From contig NZ_JAENRR010000026.1 in the NCBI RefSeq assembly GCF_016612505.1, positions 1 to 64,000 of the forward strand: a stretch of 64,000 nt of DNA, read 5' to 3'. Source of the stretch: Carboxylicivirga marina (GTDB lineage Bacteria > Bacteroidota > Bacteroidia > Bacteroidales > Marinilabiliaceae). The translations under genes and the position numbers were made by a program. This document shows positions 47,164-56,711 of this stretch, one piece after another (position 1 is the stretch's first letter; every line of letters starts with the position of its first letter). A model generated the notes under the pieces. It saw only the letters and a list, made by a program, of their open reading frames with translations, was not told the origin of the DNA and searched no databases.

Positions 47164-47893
47164 ACACCAAAGGAGCTATATCCAACTTATCTACTAATTG
47201 AGCATTATTGAACAAGTTCTCTGTAGGCAAATCCGCTTCTAATGCGCCATCTTTCATGACCCATGCTCGTTGCGCCCATTGATTGGCAAATTCAGAATCA
47301 TGGGTACTAACAATGAGTGTCTTGCCCATCTTAGTCAGTTGATTGAGCAAAGTTAGCAAGCGCTTCGATTGTCGATAATCCAACCAGGCAAATGGCTCAT
47401 CCAGCAAAATAACTTCTGGCTCCATAGCTAAAACTCCAGCCAGTGCCACTTGCTTTTTCTGACCATAACTCAAGGTATGAATCAGCTTATCCTTTAAATG
47501 TAAAATACCGGTCAACTCCAGATATTGATGGGTTCGATACTCTACTTCTTCGTCACTTAATCGCATATTGCGCAGTCCGAAAGCCACATCTTCAAACACC
47601 TGATTGGATACCACTTGCACCTCAGGATCCTGAAAAACAAAACCAATGGTTTTACATAGCTCCTGGCGAAGTCTTCGACAATAACGAAAGCTTTTCCCCT
47701 TAAGAAAGTAATGGCCTTCATTTGGCATTATAATACCTGTCAAAACCAAAAACAAACTGGACTTACCCGAACCATTGGCTCCCATCAAAGCTATCCGTTC
47801 ACCTTTATTTACTGAAAGTGAGACATCCTGCAATGCCTTATTGCCCGATGAATAACTATAACTGATATGACGAAGTTGTAAGACCTGATCCAT
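47129..47893 (-). CDS. cbiO: cobalt ECF transporter ATPase CbiO
   Basis: The start at 47893 (254 residues, MDQVLQLRH) is preferred because upstream codons read a membrane-like artefact. Walker A GANGSGKSS near residue 36, signature LSYGQKKQVALAG near 140 and Walker B VILLDEPFAW near 164 are visible. It powers cobalt uptake with CbiQ, CbiM and CbiN. It is the last gene of the cobalamin operon and overlaps the convergent nucleotidase gene by 35 bases. Confidence 0.9.
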   Translation of the reverse strand: MDQVLQLRHISYSYSSGNKALQDVSLSVNKGERIALMGANGSGKSSLFLVLTGIIMPNEGHYFLKGKSFRYCRRLRQELCKTIGFVFQDPEVQVVSNQVFEDVAFGLRNMRLSDEEVEYRTHQYLELTGILHLKDKLIHTLSYGQKKQVALAGVLAMEPEVILLDEPFAWLDYRQSKRLLTLLNQLTKMGKTLIVSTHDSEFANQWAQRAWVMKDGALEADLPTENLFNNAQLVDKLDIAPLVSKETPEVLSTH

Positions 47894-47894
47894 A

Positions 47895-48647
47895 TTATAA
47901 AAATGATAAGCTAATAAAGAACAAACTAAAGACCACAACAGATGCAAATCCTAAAACAGAACTACGGTGCCATTCTTCTGGCAGATATAAAGTACCATTA
48001 TAGGCCCTCACTCCCATGGCCTGGTTGTTTTGTATTGAAAAACGAAGGCTTCTGACAAAGACAGCTGATAGCATTAATGAAAATGAGTTTACCGATGTTG
48101 ACAAATTTTGATAACCCATGCGCTGCCTTTGGGCCATCATCACTTCACTTGCTGTTTTTTGAACCCCGTGCAAATATCGATATGACAATACTATCATCTC
48201 AATTAACACAGGTGGCAAGTGTAATCGTTTAGCAACTGTTATGGATTCATGATATGAGAAATTCCGAACGGCAAACTGAAGAATACAAAGCCCGTTAACC
48301 GCTTTTAGCATAAGCAACATTGACTTTTGCAAACTGCCAGGCGTAATGTTCCACCACAGTCCGAAAGTATTGAATTGAAAGGTAGCATTTGGCAATTTAC
48401 TCCCCATTTCAAACAGCACACCAACACTTGCAATTACTATAAATGGTAAAGCTAAAAGCATCACTTTAAAACTGGCACTTTGCTTTCCTTTTTTGAAAAA
48501 CAAAATAACAAGTCCACAGACCAGTAAGACAGACTGCATCATTAATAGATTGGGACCAACAGCCAGACACAACCATATCATTAACATCAAGAGTTTCTCG
48601 CTGGTGCCTGACATAAATGGCGTTGACAATAGCTCTCTATTTTGCAT
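47895..48647 (-). CDS. cbiQ: cobalt ECF transporter permease CbiQ
   Basis: The 250-residue transmembrane (T) component has several hydrophobic segments. The cytoplasmic coupling segment MMAQRQRMGY near residue 165 resembles the family's Ala-Arg-Gly coupling motif. It transmits ATP hydrolysis by CbiO to the CbiMN substrate-binding module. It overlaps cbiN by 11 bases and is one base from cbiO. Confidence 0.85.
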   Translation of the reverse strand: MQNRELLSTPFMSGTSEKLLMLMIWLCLAVGPNLLMMQSVLLVCGLVILFFKKGKQSASFKVMLLALPFIVIASVGVLFEMGSKLPNATFQFNTFGLWWNITPGSLQKSMLLMLKAVNGLCILQFAVRNFSYHESITVAKRLHLPPVLIEMIVLSYRYLHGVQKTASEVMMAQRQRMGYQNLSTSVNSFSLMLSAVFVRSLRFSIQNNQAMGVRAYNGTLYLPEEWHRSSVLGFASVVVFSLFFISLSFL

Positions 48648-48939
48648 TGATGCCGGCTTTTTTTCCTTTTATAAAACCAATAAAATAAAACAACACACCA
48701 GCTCCTATCGCCGACTGCAATGAGAAAAGTAAACTTTCAGTTTCACCACCTGGTGGCGCCCAAATGTTATCTATCCATGGTACATAACCATTACCTTCCG
48801 CATCAATCAATTCAGCTGCCATACCATCAGCCCCTCCAAACTCAGAGTCTCCGCCTACATAAAGAGCGATTATTGGAATAAGCAGGCATATAATCAATAA
48901 GATATAATTCTGCAGTTTAAACTGTTTATTTTGTGCCAT
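48637..48939 (-). CDS. cbiN: cobalt ECF transporter subunit CbiN
   Basis: The 100-residue protein has two transmembrane helices (NYILLIICLLIPIIALYVG and LLFSLQSAIGAGVLFYFIGFI) flanking an extracytoplasmic loop with GAD and PWIDNIW motifs, as in CbiN. It assists cobalt loading onto CbiM. It overlaps cbiM by 14 bases and cbiQ by 11. Confidence 0.85.
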   Translation of the reverse strand: MAQNKQFKLQNYILLIICLLIPIIALYVGGDSEFGGADGMAAELIDAEGNGYVPWIDNIWAPPGGETESLLFSLQSAIGAGVLFYFIGFIKGKKAGINAK

Positions 48940-49690
48940 GTGCTACCCCCCTTGTTTTTATTTGACTAAATGCTTTAAATGAAAACAACTCTGATTCCTT
49001 CACGAAATCATTTCCGATCAACAGATTGACAACCATCACTGTTAATAATCCTTCGACAATGGCAACAGGAACCTGTGTAAGTCCAAAAATGCCAATAAAC
49101 TTAATAAAGGCTCCACCTATTCCACTCGACGCATCAGGGTGGGCTAATGCCAGTTGCAAGGATGTAAACACATAAGTAGCGAGATTGCCAATAACAGCAG
49201 CGCTAAACAAAGAAATACGAAACTTTATACCTGATTTCTTTAGGACCTTAAACACAATATAGCTTACCACAGGTCCAATAAAAGCCATTGCAAAAGCATT
49301 CGCTCCAAGTGTAGTGATGCCACCGTGTGCCAGCAGAAACACCTGAAATAAGAGAACAATTGTGCCCACAATACCCATGGAAGATGGCCCTACTAATGCC
49401 GTTCCGAATGCCATGCCTGTTGCATGAGAACTACTGCCCGTTACCGATGGCATTTTTAATGATGATAATACAAATGCAAAAGCCACGACCATGGCCAGCA
49501 CCATGCGCTTTTCGGGCGATTGAGCAATCAACTGCTTGATGCTTTTTGTACCAACAATAATAAATGGAATAAAAACGAGTGACCACACAACAGACCACTC
49601 CAGAGGCAGATAGCCTTCCATAATGTGCATGCTAAATGCCGGGAAAGGCACAAACAAGAGTGCGAAAAGGTAAAGGTTTTTTTTAGTCAT
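48926..49690 (-). CDS. cbiM: cobalt ECF transporter substrate-binding component CbiM
   Basis: The 254-residue membrane protein begins with a signal-like helix followed by MHIMEGYLPLEW, whose His is the metal-coordinating N-terminal motif once the signal is removed. The SSSHATGMAFGTALVGPSSM segment near residue 87 is the CbiM hallmark. It selects Co2+ (or possibly Ni2+); placement inside the cobalamin operon favours cobalt. Confidence 0.92.
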   Translation of the reverse strand: MTKKNLYLFALLFVPFPAFSMHIMEGYLPLEWSVVWSLVFIPFIIVGTKSIKQLIAQSPEKRMVLAMVVAFAFVLSSLKMPSVTGSSSHATGMAFGTALVGPSSMGIVGTIVLLFQVFLLAHGGITTLGANAFAMAFIGPVVSYIVFKVLKKSGIKFRISLFSAAVIGNLATYVFTSLQLALAHPDASSGIGGAFIKFIGIFGLTQVPVAIVEGLLTVMVVNLLIGNDFVKESELFSFKAFSQIKTRGVAHGTK

Positions 49691-49701
49691 GATTTATCTC
49701 T

Positions 49702-51537
49702 CTATTGCAGGATTTCTCCCTTGTTGTTTATTAGCAGCATTTCCAATTTAAAGTCTTTGACAACAGAACGAGCCACTTCTTCACACTTCTTTTTTAGTAT
49801 CTGAAAAAATGGTTCATCTGCATTAAAAGGAAATATATTTTCCAATTCTCTGGCCATACTGATTTTTTTAATCTGCTTAAGTTGCTCCAAATCAGCATTC
49901 GCTTGTTGAGCAAGGTCGGTAATAAAATCTTTATCCATCACCACTTTGCGACTATGTGTATCCAGATGTCCGGCAGCCAGCTTAACCGCCTTTCCTGTCA
50001 TAATACCAAGGCTCACTTTATCAATACCTATTTTACTGGCAGCCTTTAATGCCTCACCGATGTAATTGCCATATTGTACAAAACAATAGCCAGGCAGATG
50101 ATTAAAATATTGTTTGAGGTACGCTTCACTCCTGCCGCCTGAATTAAACACCACATGCCTTGCCTCGTTTTCCTCAACAACCCATAGCTGGCGCTTTATA
50201 GTAGCAACATAAGCTTCTGATGAAAAAGGTTTGATCCTCCCTGTACTGCCAATAATAGATAGTCCACCTTCAACACCTAAACGAGGATTGAAGGTCTTTT
50301 GAGCTAAACGTTTCCCTTGCGGTATAAATACTTCTACGTCTAATCCAACACTATCTTCTTCATCTTGAAGTAAGCCTTGCAATTCACCTTCAATCATGGC
50401 ACGAGGTACTTTGTTGATAGCAGGTTCACCAATGGGGAGCCCCAAGCCTGGTAATTGTACGATACCAACGCCTTCACCTTTGACAAAGCATATATCGCCG
50501 GTATTATTTTTATAAATGCGACAGCCAATCACCTGACCATCTGTTAAATCCGGATCGTCGCCACTGTTTTTTATCACTGTTGCAAATGCCGAATTATTAT
50601 CTCGCCCTTTTGAATGAATAGGCATTTTTACCAACTCACCATCGGGCAAATGAATAGCTACATTTGAATGACACTTTCCCGATATGAGCAAAGAAGCAGC
50701 GGCTTTAGCACAGATAGTTGCACAAGTACCGCTGGTATAACCGTGCACTAATTCTTTCACTGGTAACACAAAGTGTTCTGACAGGTAACGCCGTAAATCG
50801 GCCCTGCATTTTAACACTGCAGCAAACTCAGGCAAAGCGGGCTTATCCAACACAAGCAGAGGCAATTGATAGCGCTGAGCCAATGCAAGCTTCTGATCGA
50901 ACAAGCCATTGTATCCACTGTCTTTTGTTAGTATAGCATCAATCTTCTCTACCTCAATAAGCGTCATCACATCATTGAGCTTATCAAACTTATTTGAGGC
51001 AAGAATATGTGATTCTTCAACACCGCTGGACAGTGCTTCATCCCTTGATAATGGCCGATCTAGTATGCGATACCAAAGCTGCTTCTCCGGCAGATTTTTA
51101 TGCAGATTACCAACACTCTTAACTCCCATTAAGGAAACTATCTTTTGATACGATGCAAGCTGACAATGCTGCATCATCTCATCTAAAGAAGTAAAATAGA
51201 AAACGTTCTTTGAGTCTACTCTTGGCCCAAAAGCTCTTTCAACTCTTATATGATGGATAGCTAACTGCTGACAAGCCTTATTTATATTCCAATGTAAGTC
51301 TCTGGCATAAGGGTGCGCGGCATCTATAATGACTTGTATATGATTATCGGTACAAAACTGAACCATTGCTTCGACCGATAAATTACCTTCCAGCTTTACA
51401 CAGTTCTTATGCACCTGAAAGGATGTAGTTGTTTTACTGGAATAATAATAGCAAAATCCCATATCATTCAACCAGTTGGCACAAGCTTTTCCTTCGGTGG
51501 TGCCACCAAACAACAATATGTACGGTTGCTTACTCAT
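49702..51537 (-). CDS. fused precorrin-6A reductase (CobK/CbiJ) and CbiD methyltransferase
   Basis: The start at 51537 (MSKQPYILLFGGTTEG, 611 residues) matches the CobK N-terminus and overlaps the preceding gene by 8 bases. Residues 1 to about 250 are precorrin-6A/cobalt-precorrin-6A reductase. From about 257 the CbiD domain begins (VHGYTSGTCATICAKAAA), the cobalt-precorrin-5B C1-methyltransferase of the anaerobic route. CbiD landmarks such as GEPAINKVPRAMIEG near residue 375 are present. The fusion joins two non-adjacent ring-contraction steps. Confidence 0.93.
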   Translation of the reverse strand: MSKQPYILLFGGTTEGKACANWLNDMGFCYYYSSKTTTSFQVHKNCVKLEGNLSVEAMVQFCTDNHIQVIIDAAHPYARDLHWNINKACQQLAIHHIRVERAFGPRVDSKNVFYFTSLDEMMQHCQLASYQKIVSLMGVKSVGNLHKNLPEKQLWYRILDRPLSRDEALSSGVEESHILASNKFDKLNDVMTLIEVEKIDAILTKDSGYNGLFDQKLALAQRYQLPLLVLDKPALPEFAAVLKCRADLRRYLSEHFVLPVKELVHGYTSGTCATICAKAAASLLISGKCHSNVAIHLPDGELVKMPIHSKGRDNNSAFATVIKNSGDDPDLTDGQVIGCRIYKNNTGDICFVKGEGVGIVQLPGLGLPIGEPAINKVPRAMIEGELQGLLQDEEDSVGLDVEVFIPQGKRLAQKTFNPRLGVEGGLSIIGSTGRIKPFSSEAYVATIKRQLWVVEENEARHVVFNSGGRSEAYLKQYFNHLPGYCFVQYGNYIGEALKAASKIGIDKVSLGIMTGKAVKLAAGHLDTHSRKVVMDKDFITDLAQQANADLEQLKQIKKISMARELENIFPFNADEPFFQILKKKCEEVARSVVKDFKLEMLLINNKGEILQ

Positions 51538-53356
51538 CCTTGCCTTGCCTAAATAGATGCGTGAATTGCCTATCGTAAAGCTTCGAACGATTTTCGCGAT
51601 TATCAATGGCATCGCCCACCACAATCATCACTGTCAGTTTTAAATTGTTGGCTTTTACAATATTGGCCAAATCTTTTAGCTGTCCGCGCCAGATTTTTTC
51701 TTCTTTCCAGGTTAGTTTATAGCAAATGGCCACTGGTGTTTCGGGTGGATAGCCTTCAAGCAATTGCTGTTGCATATCATCAATAAGGCTTACGCTCAAA
51801 AACAAACAGATGGTACTTTGAAACTTGGCCAGTTCAGATAATTTTTCGCGTTCTGGCATTGGCGTACGCCCTTCTCCACGCGTTAATATAATGGTTTGTA
51901 TACGCTCCGGAATTGTGAATTGCGATTGCAAACGCGCGGCAGCTGCCTGAAACGACGAGATACCAGGAATGATTTCATAGGGCATCTGATGCTTGTCAAA
52001 AAAGTTCATTTGCTCCTGAATGGCTCCATAAATACAAGGATCGCCTGTGTGCAAACGCACCACCATGCCGCCTTTGTCGTAGGCCTCCTTCATGGTAGAA
52101 AACTGCTCTTCTAAATCCATTTGAGCCGAGTTACGCACTACACAGCCTTCTTTGGCATAATGGGTTAACTGTTCGGGCACCAAACTGCCGGCATATAATA
52201 TTAAATCAGCAGTCTGCAATAATTGCTTGCCTTTAACCGACACCAACTCAGGATCACCAGGCCCGGCACCAACAATATAAATGGCACCTTTTCGCTCCTG
52301 CGCTACATCCATGGCTAATGCAAGGGTATAGTGCCTACCATAGACATCACACGCTTTGGTTTTATTAACGAGTAAGCCAGAATTTCCTGAGCCTAACAAG
52401 GCCGAAGCCTCTGAAACATTACTGGCGCCAGTAGCTGCCAATGCTGCCTGAGAGGTTTCCAAATTATCCGATACCCGGTTTAGATCATCGGCTACATGCC
52501 AACTAAATGCAATACCTTTACTTGTTGCAAATTGCACAAATGCCTGCTCCTCCTTTTTTATATCAATCGAATGAAGGGATTTTAAAGAATGGTGACTCAG
52601 ATTATTATTAAGCAAAAACGTCTCTACTCCCTGCGAATAGTCAGCCCCATCAATAGCTTTCTGCGAACCCGTACCTAACACCAGGCAAGCAGGGCGATAA
52701 AACAAAGTGGGATTACTAAATTCATGTAAATATGGTGTAACAGCTACGATGATTTCAAAAACTTCTGGCTTAAAATCATCTGTCGAATAGAATACCGAAA
52801 CATGCTCGGGTAAAGATTGCTCCAGAAATTGTGTTCCGACATCTTTCGTTTCTAATAATAAAGCTGTTTTAGCGCCATTAACAAACCTGGCAATGAAAGT
52901 ATTCTCATCAATATGCTTGTATTCGGCATGCCAGCTATAGACAATCCCTAGAGTATCTAAAGACCACAGTTCCAATGAGTCACTCGCTGTTGTAACAACC
53001 ACATGTCCACCAGTAATTCGCGCAATACGCTGACACAAATCATTGGCGCCACCTTTATGTCCTGATACCACTGATTGCACAAAGCGACCATAAATATCGA
53101 GATTAATCACCGCCGGATCGCTTTGCTTGCTTTGAATGAAAGGGGCAACTGAACGAACAGTAATACCCAAAGCTCCAATAAATATCAGGCTATCAAGCTG
53201 ATTGAAGTTTTCACTTAAAAGCTTATGAATAGAAGATATCTTTTGGGTTCCCTCGTAACCTGAGCTTGAACAAATTGTAGCATCAAGTTCTTGCCTTAGC
53301 AATTGAGCTAGCGGAAGTGCATGGATATTATTGATGATGATGATTGACTTGTTCAT
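51530..53356 (-). CDS. fused CbiG and cobalt-precorrin-4 methyltransferase (CobM/CbiF)
   Basis: The 608-residue protein starts with CbiG (cobalt-precorrin-5A hydrolase; GALGITVRSVAPFI near residue 60, VVSGHKGGANDL near 97). From about residue 352 it continues with the CobM/CbiF C11-methyltransferase (YIVGAGPGDPELV, then HTGDPCIYG near 445). Both act consecutively in the anaerobic pathway: methylation at C11 followed by opening of the lactone ring. The start is the annotated ATG. Confidence 0.94.
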   Translation of the reverse strand: MNKSIIIINNIHALPLAQLLRQELDATICSSSGYEGTQKISSIHKLLSENFNQLDSLIFIGALGITVRSVAPFIQSKQSDPAVINLDIYGRFVQSVVSGHKGGANDLCQRIARITGGHVVVTTASDSLELWSLDTLGIVYSWHAEYKHIDENTFIARFVNGAKTALLLETKDVGTQFLEQSLPEHVSVFYSTDDFKPEVFEIIVAVTPYLHEFSNPTLFYRPACLVLGTGSQKAIDGADYSQGVETFLLNNNLSHHSLKSLHSIDIKKEEQAFVQFATSKGIAFSWHVADDLNRVSDNLETSQAALAATGASNVSEASALLGSGNSGLLVNKTKACDVYGRHYTLALAMDVAQERKGAIYIVGAGPGDPELVSVKGKQLLQTADLILYAGSLVPEQLTHYAKEGCVVRNSAQMDLEEQFSTMKEAYDKGGMVVRLHTGDPCIYGAIQEQMNFFDKHQMPYEIIPGISSFQAAAARLQSQFTIPERIQTIILTRGEGRTPMPEREKLSELAKFQSTICLFLSVSLIDDMQQQLLEGYPPETPVAICYKLTWKEEKIWRGQLKDLANIVKANNLKLTVMIVVGDAIDNRENRSKLYDRQFTHLFRQGKDE

Positions 53357-53366
53357 AATTAATGGC

Positions 53367-54590
53367 TTAAAAAGTTGATTCTGAATGTTCAGTATTCTGG
53401 CTTAAGGGTTTAGTAGCCTGAAAAACAGTGACTGGATTATGTGCATCCTGCTGCAAAAGCATTTTATCTGTTATTTGTAATGATGTCATCTTGATGGCTT
53501 CTTGAAAAGCATCGACCGCTTCCTTACTCACAGCATTAAACACCATAATCCCTCCCGGAAGCAGATGTTTGCTGAGTTGCTCCACCATCTCAGCCAGGCG
53601 TCCACCATGCCCACCAATAAACACACGATCAGGAGCCGGCCAATTACTAAGGTCGTACTCATAAAAATCGGCAATTACAGATGTAATACCCGGCATTCTA
53701 TACTTGTATTGATTCATTTGCATCAATTGGCGTGATTCCTCACGCTTTTCAATTGAAAACATATCTAAGTGTGGCGCTAATTGCTTGGCCTCAACAGAGA
53801 TAGAACCTGTACAAAAACCAATATCCCAGCACACCTTTGCTTCATTGAGTTGTAACATAGACAATGACATCAGGCGAATGCTACGTTTTGTAATCATCTT
53901 CGGACGACCCTGTAAATGATGAAATTCACTTTCGGGAATACCTATCGACCTGTTGAAATGCTGAGTCTTTTGCAATATCAGACAATTGGGCATGACAGCA
54001 TTAGACTGTGCCAGTTCATCGATGGACAAATTGCGAACTTTTTCACGCTCACCTCCTATGCGTTCGCCCAAATACACTGTATAATTAGTCAGACCAACGG
54101 CTTTCATGCGTTGCCCAATGACAGCTGGCGTTTTACGTTTATCCGTCAATACACCAATTAATTCGCTTCCTCTAATAAGCTCTTTATCCAGGTTGCTCCA
54201 AGGGCGGCCAGTTAAGGAAGAAACTACCATGTTGCCATATGGTAAATGACAACGGTGTGCCAGCATCTGCAAACTATAAAACGTTGGGTACACCTGCATG
54301 GCAGCATCTGGAAACTCACGTTTAATGGTGTTGCCAATGCCGAAAAACAGCGGGTCGCCGGATGCAAAAACGATAATACGATCGTTCACCGTCTTGTATT
54401 TCTCAAAGGTATCAGATAAAGGCACCACAAGCTCCAACCATTTATACTGTTTGGGCAATAATTCCTTCACTAGCTCATAATGGCGATGCCCTCCGGAAAA
54501 GGTGTGTGAATCAGACAAAAGCTGCTTTACCTCATCGGAGAAGGCAGGTTTGGACTCATCAGATATGCCTATGATATAAAAGCTACACAT
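53367..54590 (-). CDS. fused CbiE/CbiT (precorrin-6Y methylase/decarboxylase)
   Basis: The start at 54590 (MCSFYIIGIS, 407 residues) lies in an 8-base overlap with the preceding gene. Residues 1 to about 210 are the CbiE tetrapyrrole methylase (FASGDPLFFGIG near residue 75). From about 231 the CbiT Rossmann methyltransferase (WDIGFCTGSISVEA near 258, FIGGHGGRLAEMVE near 325) methylates and decarboxylates the ring. The equivalent in the aerobic pathway is CobL. Confidence 0.93.
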   Translation of the reverse strand: MCSFYIIGISDESKPAFSDEVKQLLSDSHTFSGGHRHYELVKELLPKQYKWLELVVPLSDTFEKYKTVNDRIIVFASGDPLFFGIGNTIKREFPDAAMQVYPTFYSLQMLAHRCHLPYGNMVVSSLTGRPWSNLDKELIRGSELIGVLTDKRKTPAVIGQRMKAVGLTNYTVYLGERIGGEREKVRNLSIDELAQSNAVMPNCLILQKTQHFNRSIGIPESEFHHLQGRPKMITKRSIRLMSLSMLQLNEAKVCWDIGFCTGSISVEAKQLAPHLDMFSIEKREESRQLMQMNQYKYRMPGITSVIADFYEYDLSNWPAPDRVFIGGHGGRLAEMVEQLSKHLLPGGIMVFNAVSKEAVDAFQEAIKMTSLQITDKMLLQQDAHNPVTVFQATKPLSQNTEHSESTF

Positions 54591-55986
54591 CGCGCCCGGG
54601 TTTGAGTGTTTCCGCTTCATCGCGCGACAAGACAGCATTTACAATGGTTGCTGCCAGATTGGAACCTCCTTTACGACCTTCAATACTGATAAAAGGCAGG
54701 TCATTAAAGGTCTGCAGACGGTGTTTCGACTCTTCCACATTTACAAAGCCAACAGGAGCACCTATAATACCAGCCGGTCGAAAACCTTTGATTCGCATCA
54801 GTTCAGTTAACTCAATGAGCGCTGTTGGTGCATTGCCAAACACAAATAAAGCATCGGGATGCTCTTCTACAGCTAAGCGGATGCCCGCCTGGGTACGGGT
54901 GATATTCTTCTCCTTGGCTAGTGAAGCCGTTCGCTTATCGTGCAGATAACACTTTATGTCAATGCCGTAACGCTCACAGGCTTTTTTACGAATGCCACTT
55001 TGCACCATGGTCACATCGGTAATAATAGTGCCACCTTGAAGCAGGTAATCGTTTATGCGTGCTACTGCATCATTCTTCACTCGCAGTAAATCTTTCATCT
55101 CAAAATCGGCCGTGGTATGTATACAGTGCATCATCACCCACTTCTCTTCATTGGAAATTGCCAACTCATCAAGCTTAGCAGCAATGTTTCTAAAGCTCTC
55201 CTGCATAATCAGCGGACCGGGAGCACCTTCCTCATCATATTTAGAGTAATAACCACGTGGTGTTATCATCTTCTCATCTGCCACAAAGCTTTGCGAATTG
55301 CCAATAATAACGATGGAAAACATATCCACTATCTCAGGGTTAAAATCGCCCAGGGTAGTTAGTGTCACTTGTTCTTCTTCGCGTGCAACCTGACGCACGA
55401 TTGCCACCGGTGTTGATGCTTCACGCTCTTGAAGAAACAATTCCTGTAATCGATAGATTTGCCAATAACGCTTCTTACTGCGCGGGTTGTAAAGAACAGT
55501 CACAAAATCGCCGAATGCAGCCGCTTTCACGCGTTTCTCAATTAATTGCCACGGTGTAAGCAAATCGGATAAAGACAGAATCACAAAATCGTGGCTGAGT
55601 GGTGCCCCCAACTTAGCTGCAGCAGCCTGAAAGGCCGAAATGCCCGGTATAACTTCCACATCAACGGTTGATTGTTGCTTGTGAGCCATTTCCAACACCA
55701 GTGAAGCCATACCATAGATACCTGCATCGCCTGAACTGATAACTGCTACCTTGTGCCCAATCTCCGCTTTTTCAAAAGCAATTTTGGCCCGATCAACTTC
55801 CTGTCGCATACCTGTATCAATGCAATCGGTGCCTTCTTGCAAGTAGCTTTGTATAAACTGAAAATAGTATTTATAGCCTATAATAACATCAGCTGCTTTA
55901 ATTGCATCAATGGCGGGTTTTAAAAATAATTCGGGACTACCCGGCCCTAATCCAATGACTTTTATGTGACCTGCATTTTGATTCAT
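54583..55986 (-). CDS. fused precorrin-3B C17-methyltransferase (CobJ/CbiH) and precorrin-8X methylmutase (CbiC)
   Basis: The 467-residue protein starts at 55986. Residues 1 to about 240 are CobJ/CbiH (VIGLGPGSPELF, SSGDAGIYGMA near 94), which drives ring contraction. From about 250 the CbiC methylmutase follows (HCIHTTADFEM near 310, ending with GRKGGSNLAATIVNA), with the catalytic His in that first stretch. It is the first of the fused methylases in the operon order and overlaps the next gene by 8 bases. Confidence 0.93.
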   Translation of the reverse strand: MNQNAGHIKVIGLGPGSPELFLKPAIDAIKAADVIIGYKYYFQFIQSYLQEGTDCIDTGMRQEVDRAKIAFEKAEIGHKVAVISSGDAGIYGMASLVLEMAHKQQSTVDVEVIPGISAFQAAAAKLGAPLSHDFVILSLSDLLTPWQLIEKRVKAAAFGDFVTVLYNPRSKKRYWQIYRLQELFLQEREASTPVAIVRQVAREEEQVTLTTLGDFNPEIVDMFSIVIIGNSQSFVADEKMITPRGYYSKYDEEGAPGPLIMQESFRNIAAKLDELAISNEEKWVMMHCIHTTADFEMKDLLRVKNDAVARINDYLLQGGTIITDVTMVQSGIRKKACERYGIDIKCYLHDKRTASLAKEKNITRTQAGIRLAVEEHPDALFVFGNAPTALIELTELMRIKGFRPAGIIGAPVGFVNVEESKHRLQTFNDLPFISIEGRKGGSNLAATIVNAVLSRDEAETLKPGRDV

Positions 55987-55988
55987 AA

Positions 55989-56705
55989 CTACTGTTCTTT
56001 GTGCTTTGCTTTAATAATGATGATTGAGAAATAAGGTATGCGTCGTCCTTTTAGCTGATAAATATTCCTGGTTGTAAATTCCTTATCTGTCCCCATGTAT
56101 TCGCCATAAAAGAAATCGACTTCAATACTTGCCAAAAATTCAGCAATCCATTCTTTTACTTTTGACACCTTCATCAACACCACCGTTTCGGTGCTTGCAA
56201 TTTTCGTTTTGAGCTGCTCCTCACTTTCCACATCAGGCATAACCAATACTTCGTCAGTTTGCGTGCAAATGGGAGAAGCACTTAAGGCTCCGGCTAAAAT
56301 AAAAGCCGGAACGCCCGGTATCATCTCGTAATCAACATTGGCTTTATTAAAATCATCAATCAAATAAGCAAACGTGCTGTAAAAGGAGATGTCACCTTCG
56401 CTAACAATGGCCACCTGCTTGCCTTGTTGGGATAATTCAATACTATCAGCCGCCAGCTTTTTATAGGTTTTCGTCACTGCTGCCCGCTTGTATTTCATCG
56501 CTACTTCCACCGGAAGAGCCTTTTTCAGGTCAATAGCCTGATGCTTTAATACACGCATGGCCATGCTATTGCTCTCTCCCTTTGAGTTGATGGTGGTGGG
56601 GTAATAAATCACATCTGCAGCTTGCAAAACCTTTAAAGCTTTTAATGTGATTAAGTCAGGATCGCCCGGTCCCAGAGCCACACCGTATATTCTGCCTTTC
56701 GCCAT
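55989..56705 (-). CDS. cbiL: cobalt-precorrin-2 C20-methyltransferase
   Basis: The 238-residue tetrapyrrole methylase has [15 protein letters not shown] at residue 9, the [14 protein letters not shown] motif near residue 103, and [10 protein letters not shown] near 130. It adds the C20 methyl group to (cobalt-)precorrin-2 and competes with siroheme synthesis. It is 2 bases from the CobJ-CbiC gene and 6 bases from cbiX. Confidence 0.93.
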   Translation of the reverse strand: MAKGRIYGVALGPGDPDLITLKALKVLQAADVIYYPTTINSKGESNSMAMRVLKHQAIDLKKALPVEVAMKYKRAAVTKTYKKLAADSIELSQQGKQVAIVSEGDISFYSTFAYLIDDFNKANVDYEMIPGVPAFILAGALSASPICTQTDEVLVMPDVESEEQLKTKIASTETVVLMKVSKVKEWIAEFLASIEVDFFYGEYMGTDKEFTTRNIYQLKGRRIPYFSIIIIKAKHKEQ

Positions 56706-56711
56706 AGTATC

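Noticed and set aside
51538-51624. 29-residue extension of the CobK-CbiD protein
   Set aside because: It overlaps the end of the preceding gene deeply and has no similarity to the CobK N-terminus; the ATG at 51537 is better.
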